In this document: positions 18,001-25,665 of the stretch, one piece after another | How the letters are laid out: every line of letters begins with the position of its first letter | Position numbering within the stretch: the stretch's first letter is position 1 | Notes under the pieces: model-generated | What the model was told of the DNA's origin: nothing | Databases searched by the model: none | The model's input: the letters and a program-made list of their open reading frames with translations, nothing else | Program-made: the position numbers and the translations under genes | Assembly: GCF_042676605.1 (NCBI RefSeq) | Contig: NZ_JBHTHQ010000021.1 | Coordinates: forward strand, 558,001 to 622,000 | Reading direction: 5' to 3' | Length of the DNA stretch: 64,000 nucleotides | DNA from: Alloscardovia venturai | Lineage (GTDB): Bacteria > Actinomycetota > Actinomycetes > Actinomycetales > Bifidobacteriaceae

Positions 18001-18287
18001 AGAGCACGATGAGCATCAGTATCCTTCGAAAAGTGAGCGACAGTATCGATAAGTTCCTCCGAATGCTCGACTACGACAGCGTGCCACTGCGTCTGACTAT
18101 CAAGACTCTCATAAAGCTTAGAATTGCCTGAACCATCATAAACGTCGTCCACATCGTGAGCAGAAAAAACGCTATGGGAACTATGCGCATTGAGTCGATT
18201 TACCGCGCACACTTCCGGATCATAAATCCACTCCGATACTGCTTTATCAGCTATGACAACATGCGGCTCTTTTATTTTCTTATCCAT
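15021..18287 (-). CDS. lacZ: Beta-galactosidase, GH2 family
   Basis: A 1088-residue LacZ-type enzyme that hydrolyses lactose to glucose and galactose, cytoplasmic (no signal peptide). Near the N-terminus CAVNRLNAHSSHSVF matches the usual N-R-L-x-A-H-S-D motif. The jelly-roll domain contains GRFTLTFDGAATAIYVWLNG in a closely related form, and the TIM barrel contains GVNRHEF. The acid/base glutamate lies near residue 505 in WSLGNESYGG and the nucleophile near 577 in YISCEYMHAMGNS. The C-terminal beta-sandwich (YGLGPEETYADR) is complete. GAGGAG stands eight bases ahead of the ATG. It is divergent from lacS with a 204-base control region, and convergent with lacI. Confidence 0.97.
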   Translation of the reverse strand: MDKKIKEPHVVIADKAVSEWIYDPEVCAVNRLNAHSSHSVFSAHDVDDVYDGSGNSKLYESLDSQTQWHAVVVEHSEELIDTVAHFSKDTDAHRALLQIAEKYNSDSSSVHIAKVPGHLETDGLLRHQYVNQQYPWDGHEELMAPNIPHKNHVGIYARDFDLTDYPAHIAQVQHSKNGERFTLTFDGAATAIYVWLNGTFVGYSEDSFTPSEFDVTDIIREKGNSLIVACYEFTSASWLEDQDFWRLHGLFRSVHINVIPAIHVQHIQISADFDTNTRLGTFNGFVLVGARESSTMHCELYDVQTGNMVWQSREAIPTCDENGESTIALKGSLTNAKPWSAEDPHLYRLRITVSDENGTIYEVAGQNIGFRHFALEDGIMKLNGKRILFKGVNRHEFESKTGRVVTRDQMIEDIKILKRLNINAVRTSHYPNQTAWYDLCDEYGIYVIDEANLETHGTWINSTNDIMDANAVPGSKVQWRNACIDRLNSMMMRDYNHPSVMLWSLGNESYGGSVFEDMYDFAHQHDSRPVHYEGITWNREFDYVSDIESRMYAHPDVIEQYVTGNSELGEPIKPYISCEYMHAMGNSVGGLHLYTELEKYDKYQGGFIWDFVDQAIVRKDENGKEHLAYGGDFYDRPNDYEFSGDGIVFANRVVSAKAAEVKQLYSNVKITVTPTGVEIRNDNLFTDTAEFTFTARVLVNGQEKASQSNITWDVPAGATRQFTLDWDKLADVASDVQAFEIVHEVDQVLARDTVWAKAGYVLSFGQLAVSIGKDTDESAAKPPIAFANPHGDKPSAVITNGIWNAGLRTSEAEVLLSRSQGGLVSFKRLHQKDNMVIRAPKLTTWRALTDNDRGYQAGFSRAQWMGAGRYAKVVGQEFVYGDADGSLVATYRYELADIEHTPVTVTYNVHADASIHLTVHFPGIANADGNSNPLVFGVEWMLPKAYNHTKFYGLGPEETYADRRHGAKLGVWETAVADDVQPYLVPQETGNHEGTRYMELTNDEGHGVRVIAHDLAHTFSFSALPYSSLMLEEALHQEELPSPSYSFLRLLAVQQGVGGDDTWGSPVHKEFEIDATQPLDLDVILQLI

Positions 18288-18335
18288 GAGTTCACTCCTC
18301 TTCGAATGATATTAGTGAAAACTTTGTTCATTTCT

Positions 18336-18364
18336 ACTTTATCTAATATCTGCGTTTTTGTAAA
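18336..18364 (-). promoter_or_regulatory. Probable lacZ promoter
   Basis: On the minus strand, TTTACA (18364-18359) and TAAAGT (18341-18336) are separated by exactly 17 bases. They lie about 50 bases upstream of the lacZ start. The match to -35/-10 consensus is fair. The region is AT-rich, and other boxes are possible. Confidence 0.45.
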
Positions 18365-18380
18365 CTAGTTATTGAATATT

Positions 18381-18419
18381 AGTAAATAATTTTACTTTAT
18401 AAAAGTTATGTTATATACT
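18381..18419 (+). promoter_or_regulatory. Probable lacS promoter with overlapping operator palindrome
   Basis: TTTACT (18391-18396) and TATACT (18414-18419) are 17 bases apart and about 70 bases upstream of the lacS ATG. The palindrome AGTAAA-TAAT-TTTACT (18381-18396) covers the -35 box, the expected place for a LacI-type operator that blocks polymerase. The binding protein is inferred to be the nearby LacI homologue. Confidence 0.5.
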
Positions 18420-18491
18420 AAAGCCAGTTCATCGCACAGCTACTTTGTGTGTGAACAACCAAAACGAAGATGTTGAGGAAAGGGTTCTGTA

Positions 18492-19994
18492 ATGAAGACA
18501 CCAACACCATGCGATATACCTGACGAGACTGAAAACCACAATCCATGGCTGAGACGCGTAGCATTTGCCTGCGGCAACCTCGGACAGGCTGCTCTCTATG
18601 CATTCTTAAATCTCTATTTCGTCACCTACGTGTCGAACGCTTTGCTTACACACGCGCACGTCAATAGCCCTGCGGCAATGATTACGACGGTGACGAGCCT
18701 CATGGTCGTTATTCGTCTTGCAGAAATCTTTATCGATCCACTTTTAGGAGCCATCATTGACCGTACACGCACGAAGTTTGGACGCTACCGATTCTGGCAG
18801 TTCTGGGGCGGATTGATCAGCGCACTCCTACTCACGCCTGTTTACACCGGAATTTTCGGTCTTGTAAATGTCAATATGACGTACTACATCATTGCATTCA
18901 TCATCACATTCGTCATCCTCGACATTTTCTATTCCTTCAGGGATATTTCCTATTGGGGCATGATTCCTGCCATTGCATCTGAGCAATCCGAGCGCAGCCT
19001 TTTGACATCATGGGCAACGTTCACAGGATCTATCGGTTACAACGGAGTTACCGTACTTATCGTGCCACTCGTCTCTTTCTTTAGCTTTGACAAAATCACA
19101 GCAAGCCAGCAAACACAAGAAGGCTGGACAGCATTCGCGATTATCATCTCAGTGCTTGCACTCGTCACTATGCTTTCCGTCGTGACAGTCAAAGAAACAC
19201 CGCAATCCCTACAAGCGAACGCTAAGGAGGAAGCTAAGCATAATAAGAGTGTCAAGAAGGTATCTGTCATCAACGATATGAAAGAGCTTGCTCACGCTAT
19301 CGCTCACAATGACCAGATGCTGTGGTCTGCATTATCATATCTATGCTACGGCATCGCCAACAGTACGACCGGCGCGATGATGTACTTCATCTTCACTTAC
19401 GCTCTTCGTCGCAATGATTTGTTCTGGATAGTCGGCATTATTTCAGCAGTAACAGGTCTTGTCATGGCACCGACCTATCCACTACTCAACAAGAAAGTTC
19501 CTCGCAAAATCATATATGGAATTTCGCTAGGACTCGTCTTCCTCGCATTCCTCCTACTCTTCATCGACTCTTCGAACGTCATTCTCGTCATGAGTGCTCT
19601 CATCTGCTTCTACGTCCCTGCAACGTATATCCAGCTCACTATCATCTTGACCCTTACCGACTCAGTAGAGTATGGGCAACTCCGCACTGGGACGAGAAAT
19701 TCAGCACTGGTCCTGTCTGTACGTCCGATGATTGATAAGATTTCTGGTGCGCTTGCCAATGAACTCGTAGCCGCAATTACGGTCGCAGTCGGTATGGTTG
19801 CTGCTGCAAACGGTACTATACCGATCATTACAAGCAATCATATGATGATGTTCCGTCTCATGGCATACGCAGCACCGATGGTACTCATCGCCGCAAGCTT
19901 CCTCATTTACCAGTTTAAGGTCACACTTACAGAGAAGCGTCACGCGGAGATTGTTCGCGAGCTTGAAACGCAATCTATTGATGCTCAAGCTTAG
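18492..19994 (+). CDS. lacS: Lactose/galactoside:cation symporter, GPH family
   Basis: A 500-residue, 12-helix transporter of the glycoside-pentoside-hexuronide:cation symporter family. It takes up lactose across the cytoplasmic membrane in symport or by galactose exchange. Characteristic are AEIFIDPLLGAIIDRTRTKFGRYRFWQFWGG in helix 2-loop 2 (here read in overlapping pieces), and the helix 11 segment YGQLRTGTRNSA. The C-terminal EIIA-like regulatory domain of Streptococcus/Lactobacillus LacS is absent; only a short polar tail follows the last helix. AGGAAAGGG precedes the ATG. Its position opposite lacZ gives the substrate assignment; other galactosides are possible. Confidence 0.92.
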   Translation: MKTPTPCDIPDETENHNPWLRRVAFACGNLGQAALYAFLNLYFVTYVSNALLTHAHVNSPAAMITTVTSLMVVIRLAEIFIDPLLGAIIDRTRTKFGRYRFWQFWGGLISALLLTPVYTGIFGLVNVNMTYYIIAFIITFVILDIFYSFRDISYWGMIPAIASEQSERSLLTSWATFTGSIGYNGVTVLIVPLVSFFSFDKITASQQTQEGWTAFAIIISVLALVTMLSVVTVKETPQSLQANAKEEAKHNKSVKKVSVINDMKELAHAIAHNDQMLWSALSYLCYGIANSTTGAMMYFIFTYALRRNDLFWIVGIISAVTGLVMAPTYPLLNKKVPRKIIYGISLGLVFLAFLLLFIDSSNVILVMSALICFYVPATYIQLTIILTLTDSVEYGQLRTGTRNSALVLSVRPMIDKISGALANELVAAITVAVGMVAAANGTIPIITSNHMMMFRLMAYAAPMVLIAASFLIYQFKVTLTEKRHAEIVRELETQSIDAQA

Positions 19995-20041
19995 CAAAAA
20001 CAATCTTTTCTACGTAAAGAACCTCACCTGCATAAAGAGTT

Positions 20042-20076
20042 AATCTCGTCCCCATGGATTCCTTGGGAACGAGATT
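20042..20076 (+). terminator. lacS transcription terminator
   Basis: AATCTCGTCCCCA pairs with TGGGAACGAGATT across a nine-base loop, with one mismatch. TTATTTGTGG follows, giving a partial U-tract. It lies 48 bases after the lacS stop. Confidence 0.75.
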
Positions 20077-20513
20077 TATTTGTGGGTTTGTACGTATTGT
20101 GGATGTTCTGTAGTTCTAGTTCAAAATGTAGCACTCGCTTGTAGTACTAATATCAACCAAAACTAATTGTTACACAAACAAGTAAAAGGAGTTGTGCTTC
20201 ATGGTAGCAGAGTAATCGTGTCATAAAGAAAGCGTGCTTATCGACCTTATGCATAAACCTGAATTGCCAAATTAATCGTTACAGTCAGGGGTTTGAAAAA
20301 AGGCCATTGATGTCCTGTAATAACTACAACATTTCACAGGATATCAATGACCCTTTTTTCTTTTATCTGTGACTGTAACGATTAATTTGGCAATTCAGGA
20401 TCATATAAGTACAGTAAGAAACAAACGCTAACACTAGCACCTGTCGTCATACTTCTCACGAAAACTTACGCTCTCATGTCTATGTGCTCTCCATACGCTA
20501 TGCTTAGTGTGTA
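20077..20513. other. Gene-poor gap between lacS and the FMN riboswitch
   Basis: No credible gene is present. It contains the 142-bp palindrome described separately. It also contains an AAAAGGAG stretch at ~20184 followed by an ATG at 20201 that opens a frame of only four codons (MVAE, stop at 20213). That good ribosome-binding site with no gene behind it could be the remains of a lost gene or a chance match. TATGCT near 20499 may be the -10 of the riboswitch transcript. Confidence 0.5.
20258..20399. mobile_element. 142-bp palindromic element with 30-bp perfect terminal inverted repeats (MITE-like)
   Basis: The 30 bases at 20258-20287 (beginning CCTGAATTGCC) are the exact reverse complement of 20370-20399 (ending GGCAATTCAGG). 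Inside them a second pair of arms, with AAAAAAGG and CATTGAT..CCTGT, also matches with a few differences, leaving an apical loop of about 17 bases. The whole element can fold into one long hairpin. It has no coding capacity. Size, terminal repeats and intergenic position fit a miniature inverted-repeat transposable element, a non-autonomous derivative of an insertion sequence. I see no convincing target-site duplication, and no transposase lies in the window. Confidence 0.7.
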
Positions 20514-20639
20514 AGTTTCAGGGCGAGGTGGAATTCCTCGACTGGCGGTATAGCCCGCGACTCGTACAAATCCGTGCGATTGATTCGGTGAAACTCCGAA
20601 GCCAACGGTACAGTCCGGATGGAAGAAATGAGGAAAACT
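20514..20639 (+). promoter_or_regulatory. FMN riboswitch (RFN element) controlling ribU
   Basis: The conserved RFN blocks are present in order. GGGCGAGGTGGAATTCC and GACTGGCGGTATAGCCCGCGA come first, then a variable stem, then GATTCGGTGAAACTCCGAAG, CCAACGGTACAGTCCGGATG and GAAGAA. The closing stem appears to pair AGTTTC at 20514 with GAAAACT at 20633-20639. This places the GAGG ribosome-binding site (20630-20633) at the stem and ends directly at the ribU start codon. FMN binding would therefore most simply block translation initiation. The element class is certain from its motifs; the translational mechanism is inferred from the geometry. Confidence 0.93.
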
Positions 20640-21233
20640 ATGTCTTCTGATACTCATACGCAGAATTCCCGCGTGAATGAGAATTACTGGTCAAGTCAGC
20701 GCATTGCTATCTATGCTCTCCTGAGTGCTCTTGCTCTTTTACTGAGTTTCGTGGAGTTTCCTATTTTCCCAGCAGCACCATTTTTGAAATATAATCCAAG
20801 CGGCATCATCGTACTCCTTGCAGGCTTCGCATACGGGCCACTCGCCGCTTTCATCGTTGCGCTTATCTCATCTGCACCGCACATTTTTACCAATCCTATC
20901 GGAGGATTGATTGGTCTGCTCTGTATTGCAGCATTTGCGCTTCCAGCTGCCACAATTTATAAGAAGAATCGCACAAAAAGAGGCGCCTTCATAGGTTTGA
21001 TTATCGGCGCTCTAGCATTCATCCTAACAGCGATTGTACTAAATTTGCTCTTTACCCCTCTGTATACAGCAACTTCAGTATCGCAAGTGGCCGCAATGAT
21101 TATTCCTATTCTTTTACCATTCAACGCGCTTAAAGCGGTAATCAATATCGTCGTGACTGTGCTGTGCTACAAACCAGTCACGTCACTTCTCAAAGCTTTT
21201 GCACAGTCTCGCAAAAATGAGCGTCGTATTTAG
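20640..21233 (+). CDS. ribU: Riboflavin ECF transporter substrate-binding subunit RibU
   Basis: A 197-residue S-component of an energy-coupling factor transporter, with about six membrane helices. FPIFPAAPFLKYNPSGI near residues 42-58 is the typical RibU segment in the first loop, and SSAPHIFTNPIGGLIG forms the next conserved block. The start at 20640 (MSSDTHTQ) follows GAGG by six bases; an upstream in-frame ATG at 20619 lies inside the riboswitch and is rejected. The FMN riboswitch ahead and the Ecf motor gene 33 bases downstream agree on riboflavin import. A polar N-terminal tail of ~25 residues is present. Confidence 0.95.
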   Translation: MSSDTHTQNSRVNENYWSSQRIAIYALLSALALLLSFVEFPIFPAAPFLKYNPSGIIVLLAGFAYGPLAAFIVALISSAPHIFTNPIGGLIGLLCIAAFALPAATIYKKNRTKRGAFIGLIIGALAFILTAIVLNLLFTPLYTATSVSQVAAMIIPILLPFNALKAVINIVVTVLCYKPVTSLLKAFAQSRKNERRI

Positions 21234-21266
21234 CATCGCATACACATTTATTGCATTTCACTTTCT

Positions 21267-23474
21267 ATGACAGACACTTCTCTCGCTATCGAACTGCAGG
21301 ACGTCAGCTTTGTCTACGGGCAGTCTGACGCTCCTGCAGTTTCACGTGTCTCTTTAAGTGTTCCTCGCGGCCAATGGCTCACCATACTCGGGCACAATGG
21401 ATCAGGAAAATCTACCCTCTCTCGCATCCTTGCAGCAGTGAGTGCTCCAAGCTCAGGTACCGTTACCCTTTTAGGGCATCATGTCATGGACGAGGGGAAC
21501 ATCAATCGCATTGCATACCATCACGCACGACGCGATATCTCCTACGTCACGCAGAATCCTGAAGACCACATCGTCGCCACAACCGTTAAAGACGATGTAG
21601 CATTTGAGCCGGAAAATTTAGGATATCAACCAGAGCATACAGCGCATACCGTCTACACATCGCTCGCGGTAACTGGCATGTCTCAATATGCTGATGCAAA
21701 TCCTCTTAATCTTTCGGGGGGACAACAGCAACGCGTAGCTATAGCATCCGCTTTAGCTCCATCACCACAGCTACTTATACTCGACGAACCATTCGCTTTC
21801 GTTGACACCGCATCTCGCAACAATATACTAGAAAGTCTTAAAAAAGCACACGATGCTGGAACAACCATCGTTCTCATTACCCATCATGCGTACGTCGCAA
21901 AGTATGGGGATCGCGTCATCGATATGAGTCAAGGAACTATCGTACGTGACAGTACGTCTCAGGATTGGGATGCGCTGTCACGCGATGAAGATATTACAAT
22001 CACCCCCGATGCTTTGCACAAGGTCAACATTGATACGTCCATGCATGCAAAAGGCGACGTTATAGTAGAAACACATAATCTCGGCTTTGCATATCCCGAT
22101 GCACAACCTGTGATTGAAAATCTTGACTTTTCTATCGCACGCGGAGAGTTTCTCGCTCTTGCCGGACCAAATGGTGCAGGAAAATCAACGCTGGTGAATC
22201 TTATTTCAGGAGCAGCAAAGCCGACTTCCGGCACATTAATCAGCCATGCTGAGCGTATCGGTTTTCTCATGCAGAAGGCAGAGCAACAGCTCTTTGCTGA
22301 CACTGTGTATAATGATATCGCTTTTGGACCGCGCAACAATGGTTTGAGCGAGGATGAAGTTTTAGCACGCGTCCACGATGTCTGTAAATTTTTAGGAATT
22401 ATCCATCTACTCGAGAATTCTCCGTGGGAATTGTCTGGTGGGCAACAACGCCTTGTCGCACTCGCTGGTGTACTTGTGATGAAGCCAGATTTACTCATCC
22501 TTGACGAGCCAACGGCGAGTTTAGATGTCGATGCTGCAGATAAGATTCTTACACTCATCAAACGTCTGCAACTTTCCGGAACGACTATCGTCATGATTTC
22601 TCACTCTCTCACAGAAATTGAGAAGTATGCTACTCGCGCCATAGTTCTTGAGCAGTCCGCACATAATGCTTATTGCACGTCACGGCGTAGCGAAGAGTCA
22701 TATATCGACGCACACGCCCCACAAACTCGCTTCGATCCTCGTGTTACTACTGTTTTGGCGCTTCTCGCTATGATCAGTACATTTACTTTACACAGCATAT
22801 GGATGCTCGCTCTTGGTGTGGGTGCGACAGTTCTCTATGCCACACTGTCAGGAATCAGATTTACTCAAATCGTACGTTCACTTCACGGCTTCTGGATTTT
22901 TATAGCTGTCATGGGACTCTTTAACCTCTTCTTCGTCCAATCGGGACGTGAACTCGTACATGAAGGCATCGTTCGCATTACTACAGGTGGTGCCATGGCT
23001 GCCATCCTTTATGCAGGGCGATTTGCGCTCGTCGGCGTTATCGCGATAGCTACTCTTCATATGCTTCCTGCTAATCGCATTACGGATGCCGTGGAAGCGA
23101 TGTCCCGCCCGCTCAAGCACATCGGCATCCCCGTACACGAGCTCGCATTGATGTCCGCTCTGACCATACGGTTTATGCCAATTTTGACACGTGATTTCAA
23201 GAATTTAGCGACAGCTCAGTCTTTGCGTGGCTCCCACATTCTCCACGGTTCTCTCCCTGCTCGAATGCGCTCCGCACAAGCATTGCTCGTCCCCGCGATT
23301 GCCAATGCACTCCGCCATGCAGACAAACTCAGCATGGCCCTCGATACACGAGGTTTCGATGCTGATGCTCATCGCATCCCATGGCGCACGATGCAAATTA
23401 CATGGCGTGATTATGCACTCATCGCAGGATTTGCAACATATGGTGGAGGAATCATTGCACTCTCGTTTATTTAA
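21267..23474 (+). CDS. Fused ECF transporter motor: EcfA-EcfA'-EcfT in one chain
   Basis: A 735-residue fusion of the three motor parts of an ECF transporter. ATPase 1 (residues ~5-235) has Walker A GHNGSGKSTL, signature LNLSGGQQQR and Walker B LLILDEP. ATPase 2 (~270-475) has GPNGAGKSTL, WELSGGQQRL and LLILDEP. The last ~245 residues form the EcfT membrane protein with five or so helices and its two coupling motifs, TAQSLRG and MALDTRGF. In most bacteria these are three genes. It lies 33 bases after ribU, so it should power riboflavin uptake, and it could also serve other S-components. All catalytic motifs look intact. Confidence 0.95.
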   Translation: MTDTSLAIELQDVSFVYGQSDAPAVSRVSLSVPRGQWLTILGHNGSGKSTLSRILAAVSAPSSGTVTLLGHHVMDEGNINRIAYHHARRDISYVTQNPEDHIVATTVKDDVAFEPENLGYQPEHTAHTVYTSLAVTGMSQYADANPLNLSGGQQQRVAIASALAPSPQLLILDEPFAFVDTASRNNILESLKKAHDAGTTIVLITHHAYVAKYGDRVIDMSQGTIVRDSTSQDWDALSRDEDITITPDALHKVNIDTSMHAKGDVIVETHNLGFAYPDAQPVIENLDFSIARGEFLALAGPNGAGKSTLVNLISGAAKPTSGTLISHAERIGFLMQKAEQQLFADTVYNDIAFGPRNNGLSEDEVLARVHDVCKFLGIIHLLENSPWELSGGQQRLVALAGVLVMKPDLLILDEPTASLDVDAADKILTLIKRLQLSGTTIVMISHSLTEIEKYATRAIVLEQSAHNAYCTSRRSEESYIDAHAPQTRFDPRVTTVLALLAMISTFTLHSIWMLALGVGATVLYATLSGIRFTQIVRSLHGFWIFIAVMGLFNLFFVQSGRELVHEGIVRITTGGAMAAILYAGRFALVGVIAIATLHMLPANRITDAVEAMSRPLKHIGIPVHELALMSALTIRFMPILTRDFKNLATAQSLRGSHILHGSLPARMRSAQALLVPAIANALRHADKLSMALDTRGFDADAHRIPWRTMQITWRDYALIAGFATYGGGIIALSFI

Positions 23475-23488
23475 CGCTTATCCTCTCT

Positions 23489-24076
23489 CTATTTTCGCGA
23501 GAACTTCTCATTGAGCTTGCAAGGACAGCCATCAAGATGATCGTCGATGACACCTATACCCTGAAGATATGAATACATGATAACAGGGCCAACAAAAGTA
23601 AAACCATACTTCTTCATATCTTTGCTGACAGCTTCTGAGAGCTTAGATTTTGCTGGAATCTGTGAGAATTCAGTCCAACGATTGACTATCCGCGCGCCAT
23701 CAGTAAAATGCCACATATATTCGTCAAACGTTGAGTACTTTCCCATAGTGAGCATATCTTCAATCACACGCGCGTTGTGAATGGCAGACTCAATTTTGCG
23801 TCTATTGCGCACGATTGCAGTATTGTTCATCAGCTTTTCAATCGTGTGCTCATCATAGTGGGCGACTCGAGAAATATCATAATTGTCAAAGGCTAGCCGA
23901 AAAGCTGCTTCTTTCTTGACAATAGTCGACCATGACAGCCCTGCTTGCTGCCCTTCAAGGCAGAGCATAGCAAATAATTCATTGTCATCATGAACTGGCC
24001 GACACCATCGAGTGTCATGGTAGTCGAGCATGAGTGGGTCATCGTGAGCCCAAGAGTTGCATTCTTCGTTCATCAT
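23489..24076 (-). CDS. tag: DNA-3-methyladenine glycosylase I
   Basis: A 195-residue Tag enzyme that excises 3-methyladenine from alkylated DNA. The N-terminal DPLMLDYHDTRWCRPVHDDNELFAMLCLEGQQAGLSW (seen in pieces) matches the family core: YHDxxWG-type loop, E-L-F, and the E-x-x-QAGLSW helix with its catalytic glutamate. The zinc-binding residues are plausible as C6, H20, and the C-terminal H and C in DDHLDGCPCK. Its ATG overlaps the stop of the ankyrin protein gene by one base, so the two are probably cotranscribed, an unexplained pairing. It converges on the ecf gene with 14 bases between stops. Confidence 0.95.
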   Translation of the reverse strand: MMNEECNSWAHDDPLMLDYHDTRWCRPVHDDNELFAMLCLEGQQAGLSWSTIVKKEAAFRLAFDNYDISRVAHYDEHTIEKLMNNTAIVRNRRKIESAIHNARVIEDMLTMGKYSTFDEYMWHFTDGARIVNRWTEFSQIPAKSKLSEAVSKDMKKYGFTFVGPVIMYSYLQGIGVIDDHLDGCPCKLNEKFSRK

Positions 24077-25407
24077 TAACCTACGAAGTTCTTAAGCTCC
24101 AAATTTGCATTATCATCAAGTCCTTGTCCGAGCGTGACCATACCCGCAGCGATTTCGATAAAAATCGAGCCAACCATAGCCCACTCGTATGAATTGTCCA
24201 TATTTCCGGCGCTGACAAATCGATCAATAATATCCAAATCAGATATGAGCATGAAGCCTATCACTATCATGACAGCGCCTGGCCAATACCAACCAGGCTG
24301 ATAGAAGTGATACATGTGCCCACTCACCTCATAAGCAGCAATCGTCAGTGCAATGGTAATGGCCACAAGCCACCATTGCTTATGTCGAAGATTATGACCA
24401 ATCAATACTACAACAACAATGCCAAGCACAATCATAACTGCAAGCATAGGAAGATACAATCGAGGCTGAGCCTTCGCAGAAATACCAAGTGACAAGCCAA
24501 AACATAGCACAAGGAGAAGGAGAGCACCAGTAAAGATCTGAAGTTCTGCACCACGCTTTAATGCAATATACACATATGCAACAATTGCGGGCACAAAGGA
24601 AATCGCGAATAAGACAGGAACCGTATTCTGACTGAATACAGGAGGAAGAACCACGCCAGACAAAACAAGCCCTGCCACGAAGATGCCCAGTAGAATGCTC
24701 GCCTTCTTCTTTACACCTCGGGCAGACATAGCATGCTCAGGATCATCATTGAGCTGCACGCAATTGAGAAAGCTATCAATGAGTAGAGACCCATCAGTAA
24801 TATTCGACAGTCCCGACTGGGTAACCAACCCGTACGCGCAAACCTTACTACTTGCTGCGAGCGTATCGCCACTGTTCTTCTGAGCGCGATGTAACGCTTC
24901 AACGTATTCCTTGACTGCCCCATCATTGAACGCTTTTTCTACACGTTGTGCACAGATGTCCAGAGTCTTTCCGTTCTCAGCCTTATACACGTAATCTGCA
25001 CCACAATCAACCAAGTATTTCACAATTTTCGTTTCTCCAAACCACGCAGCACTCATCATAGTCTCATTGAGTGCTTTCTGCTTATCCTTCGCCCGAGGAA
25101 TAAGAATATTCAGAAGGTCGATACGTTTATCCTGCATATCTTCACGCACACGAGAATATACTGTGTGTAGCATATATGGCGTAGTATCACCCAAATTTTC
25201 AATATTGCGAGCGGTATAGTAAAACATATCTTTCTGACCACTATTAACCGTAACCATGAGAAGTTTCTTCCACTGATTTTGAGTGAGTGGATCCGTCTTA
25301 TTTGTCTTGCCAATACGTTCTTTTACCTGAGCATCCGTCGCACCAAATGGGCGTTTTTCAATATATTCCTGAAGATTATGAATCTCACCATCACTCAGCA
25401 TGAGCAC
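24076..25407 (-). CDS. Ankyrin-repeat protein with C-terminal membrane domain
   Basis: A 443-residue protein. Residues ~45-185 form ankyrin-like helical repeats (a clear one is MMSAAWFGETKIVKYLVDCG). A polar linker with SGLSNITDGSLLIDSFLN follows, and then residues ~235-430 hold about six or seven membrane helices. AGGAGG lies five bases before the ATG. The downstream partner is tag, by a one-base overlap. I do not recognise a defined family for the whole architecture. The ankyrin part on the cytoplasmic side of a small multi-helix membrane domain suggests a protein-interaction or sensing role, but no function can be stated. Confidence 0.82.
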   Translation of the reverse strand: MLMLSDGEIHNLQEYIEKRPFGATDAQVKERIGKTNKTDPLTQNQWKKLLMVTVNSGQKDMFYYTARNIENLGDTTPYMLHTVYSRVREDMQDKRIDLLNILIPRAKDKQKALNETMMSAAWFGETKIVKYLVDCGADYVYKAENGKTLDICAQRVEKAFNDGAVKEYVEALHRAQKNSGDTLAASSKVCAYGLVTQSGLSNITDGSLLIDSFLNCVQLNDDPEHAMSARGVKKKASILLGIFVAGLVLSGVVLPPVFSQNTVPVLFAISFVPAIVAYVYIALKRGAELQIFTGALLLLVLCFGLSLGISAKAQPRLYLPMLAVMIVLGIVVVVLIGHNLRHKQWWLVAITIALTIAAYEVSGHMYHFYQPGWYWPGAVMIVIGFMLISDLDIIDRFVSAGNMDNSYEWAMVGSIFIEIAAGMVTLGQGLDDNANLELKNFVG

Positions 25408-25611
25408 CTCCTGCTTGCTTATTCATTAACTTTGAATTTAGCAAGAGGAGGAATGCATCATTCGCCTGTCTCACGGGCTGACCTTATATATAGGTTATAT
25501 ACACCACTTCACAACATGAAAGATTAGGATGACAGGTCTGATTTTCCTGCTTCGTACCGCATACCACTGTTATCTGCGTTTGCGTGTCATCATCCATGTA
25601 AGAAAATGCAA

Positions 25612-25643
25612 AAGACTCCTCGACCAATGGATCGAAGAGTCTT
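25612..25643 (-). terminator. clpC terminator
   Basis: On the minus strand AAGACTCTTCGA pairs with TCGAGGAGTCTT, with one mismatch and an eight-base loop. TTGCATTTTC follows, a U-rich tail. It lies 23 bases after the clpC stop. Confidence 0.85.
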
Positions 25644-25665
25644 AAGGCCTTTGCTCTAGAGCTTT

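Noticed and set aside
20258..20399. Reading the 142-bp palindrome as a simple terminator
   Set aside because: Its arms are far longer than needed, lacS already has its own terminator at 20042, and the outer 30 bases match perfectly as in transposon ends.
20466..20657. 63-codon minus-strand frame
   Set aside because: It lies across the FMN riboswitch, whose conserved structure explains the sequence.
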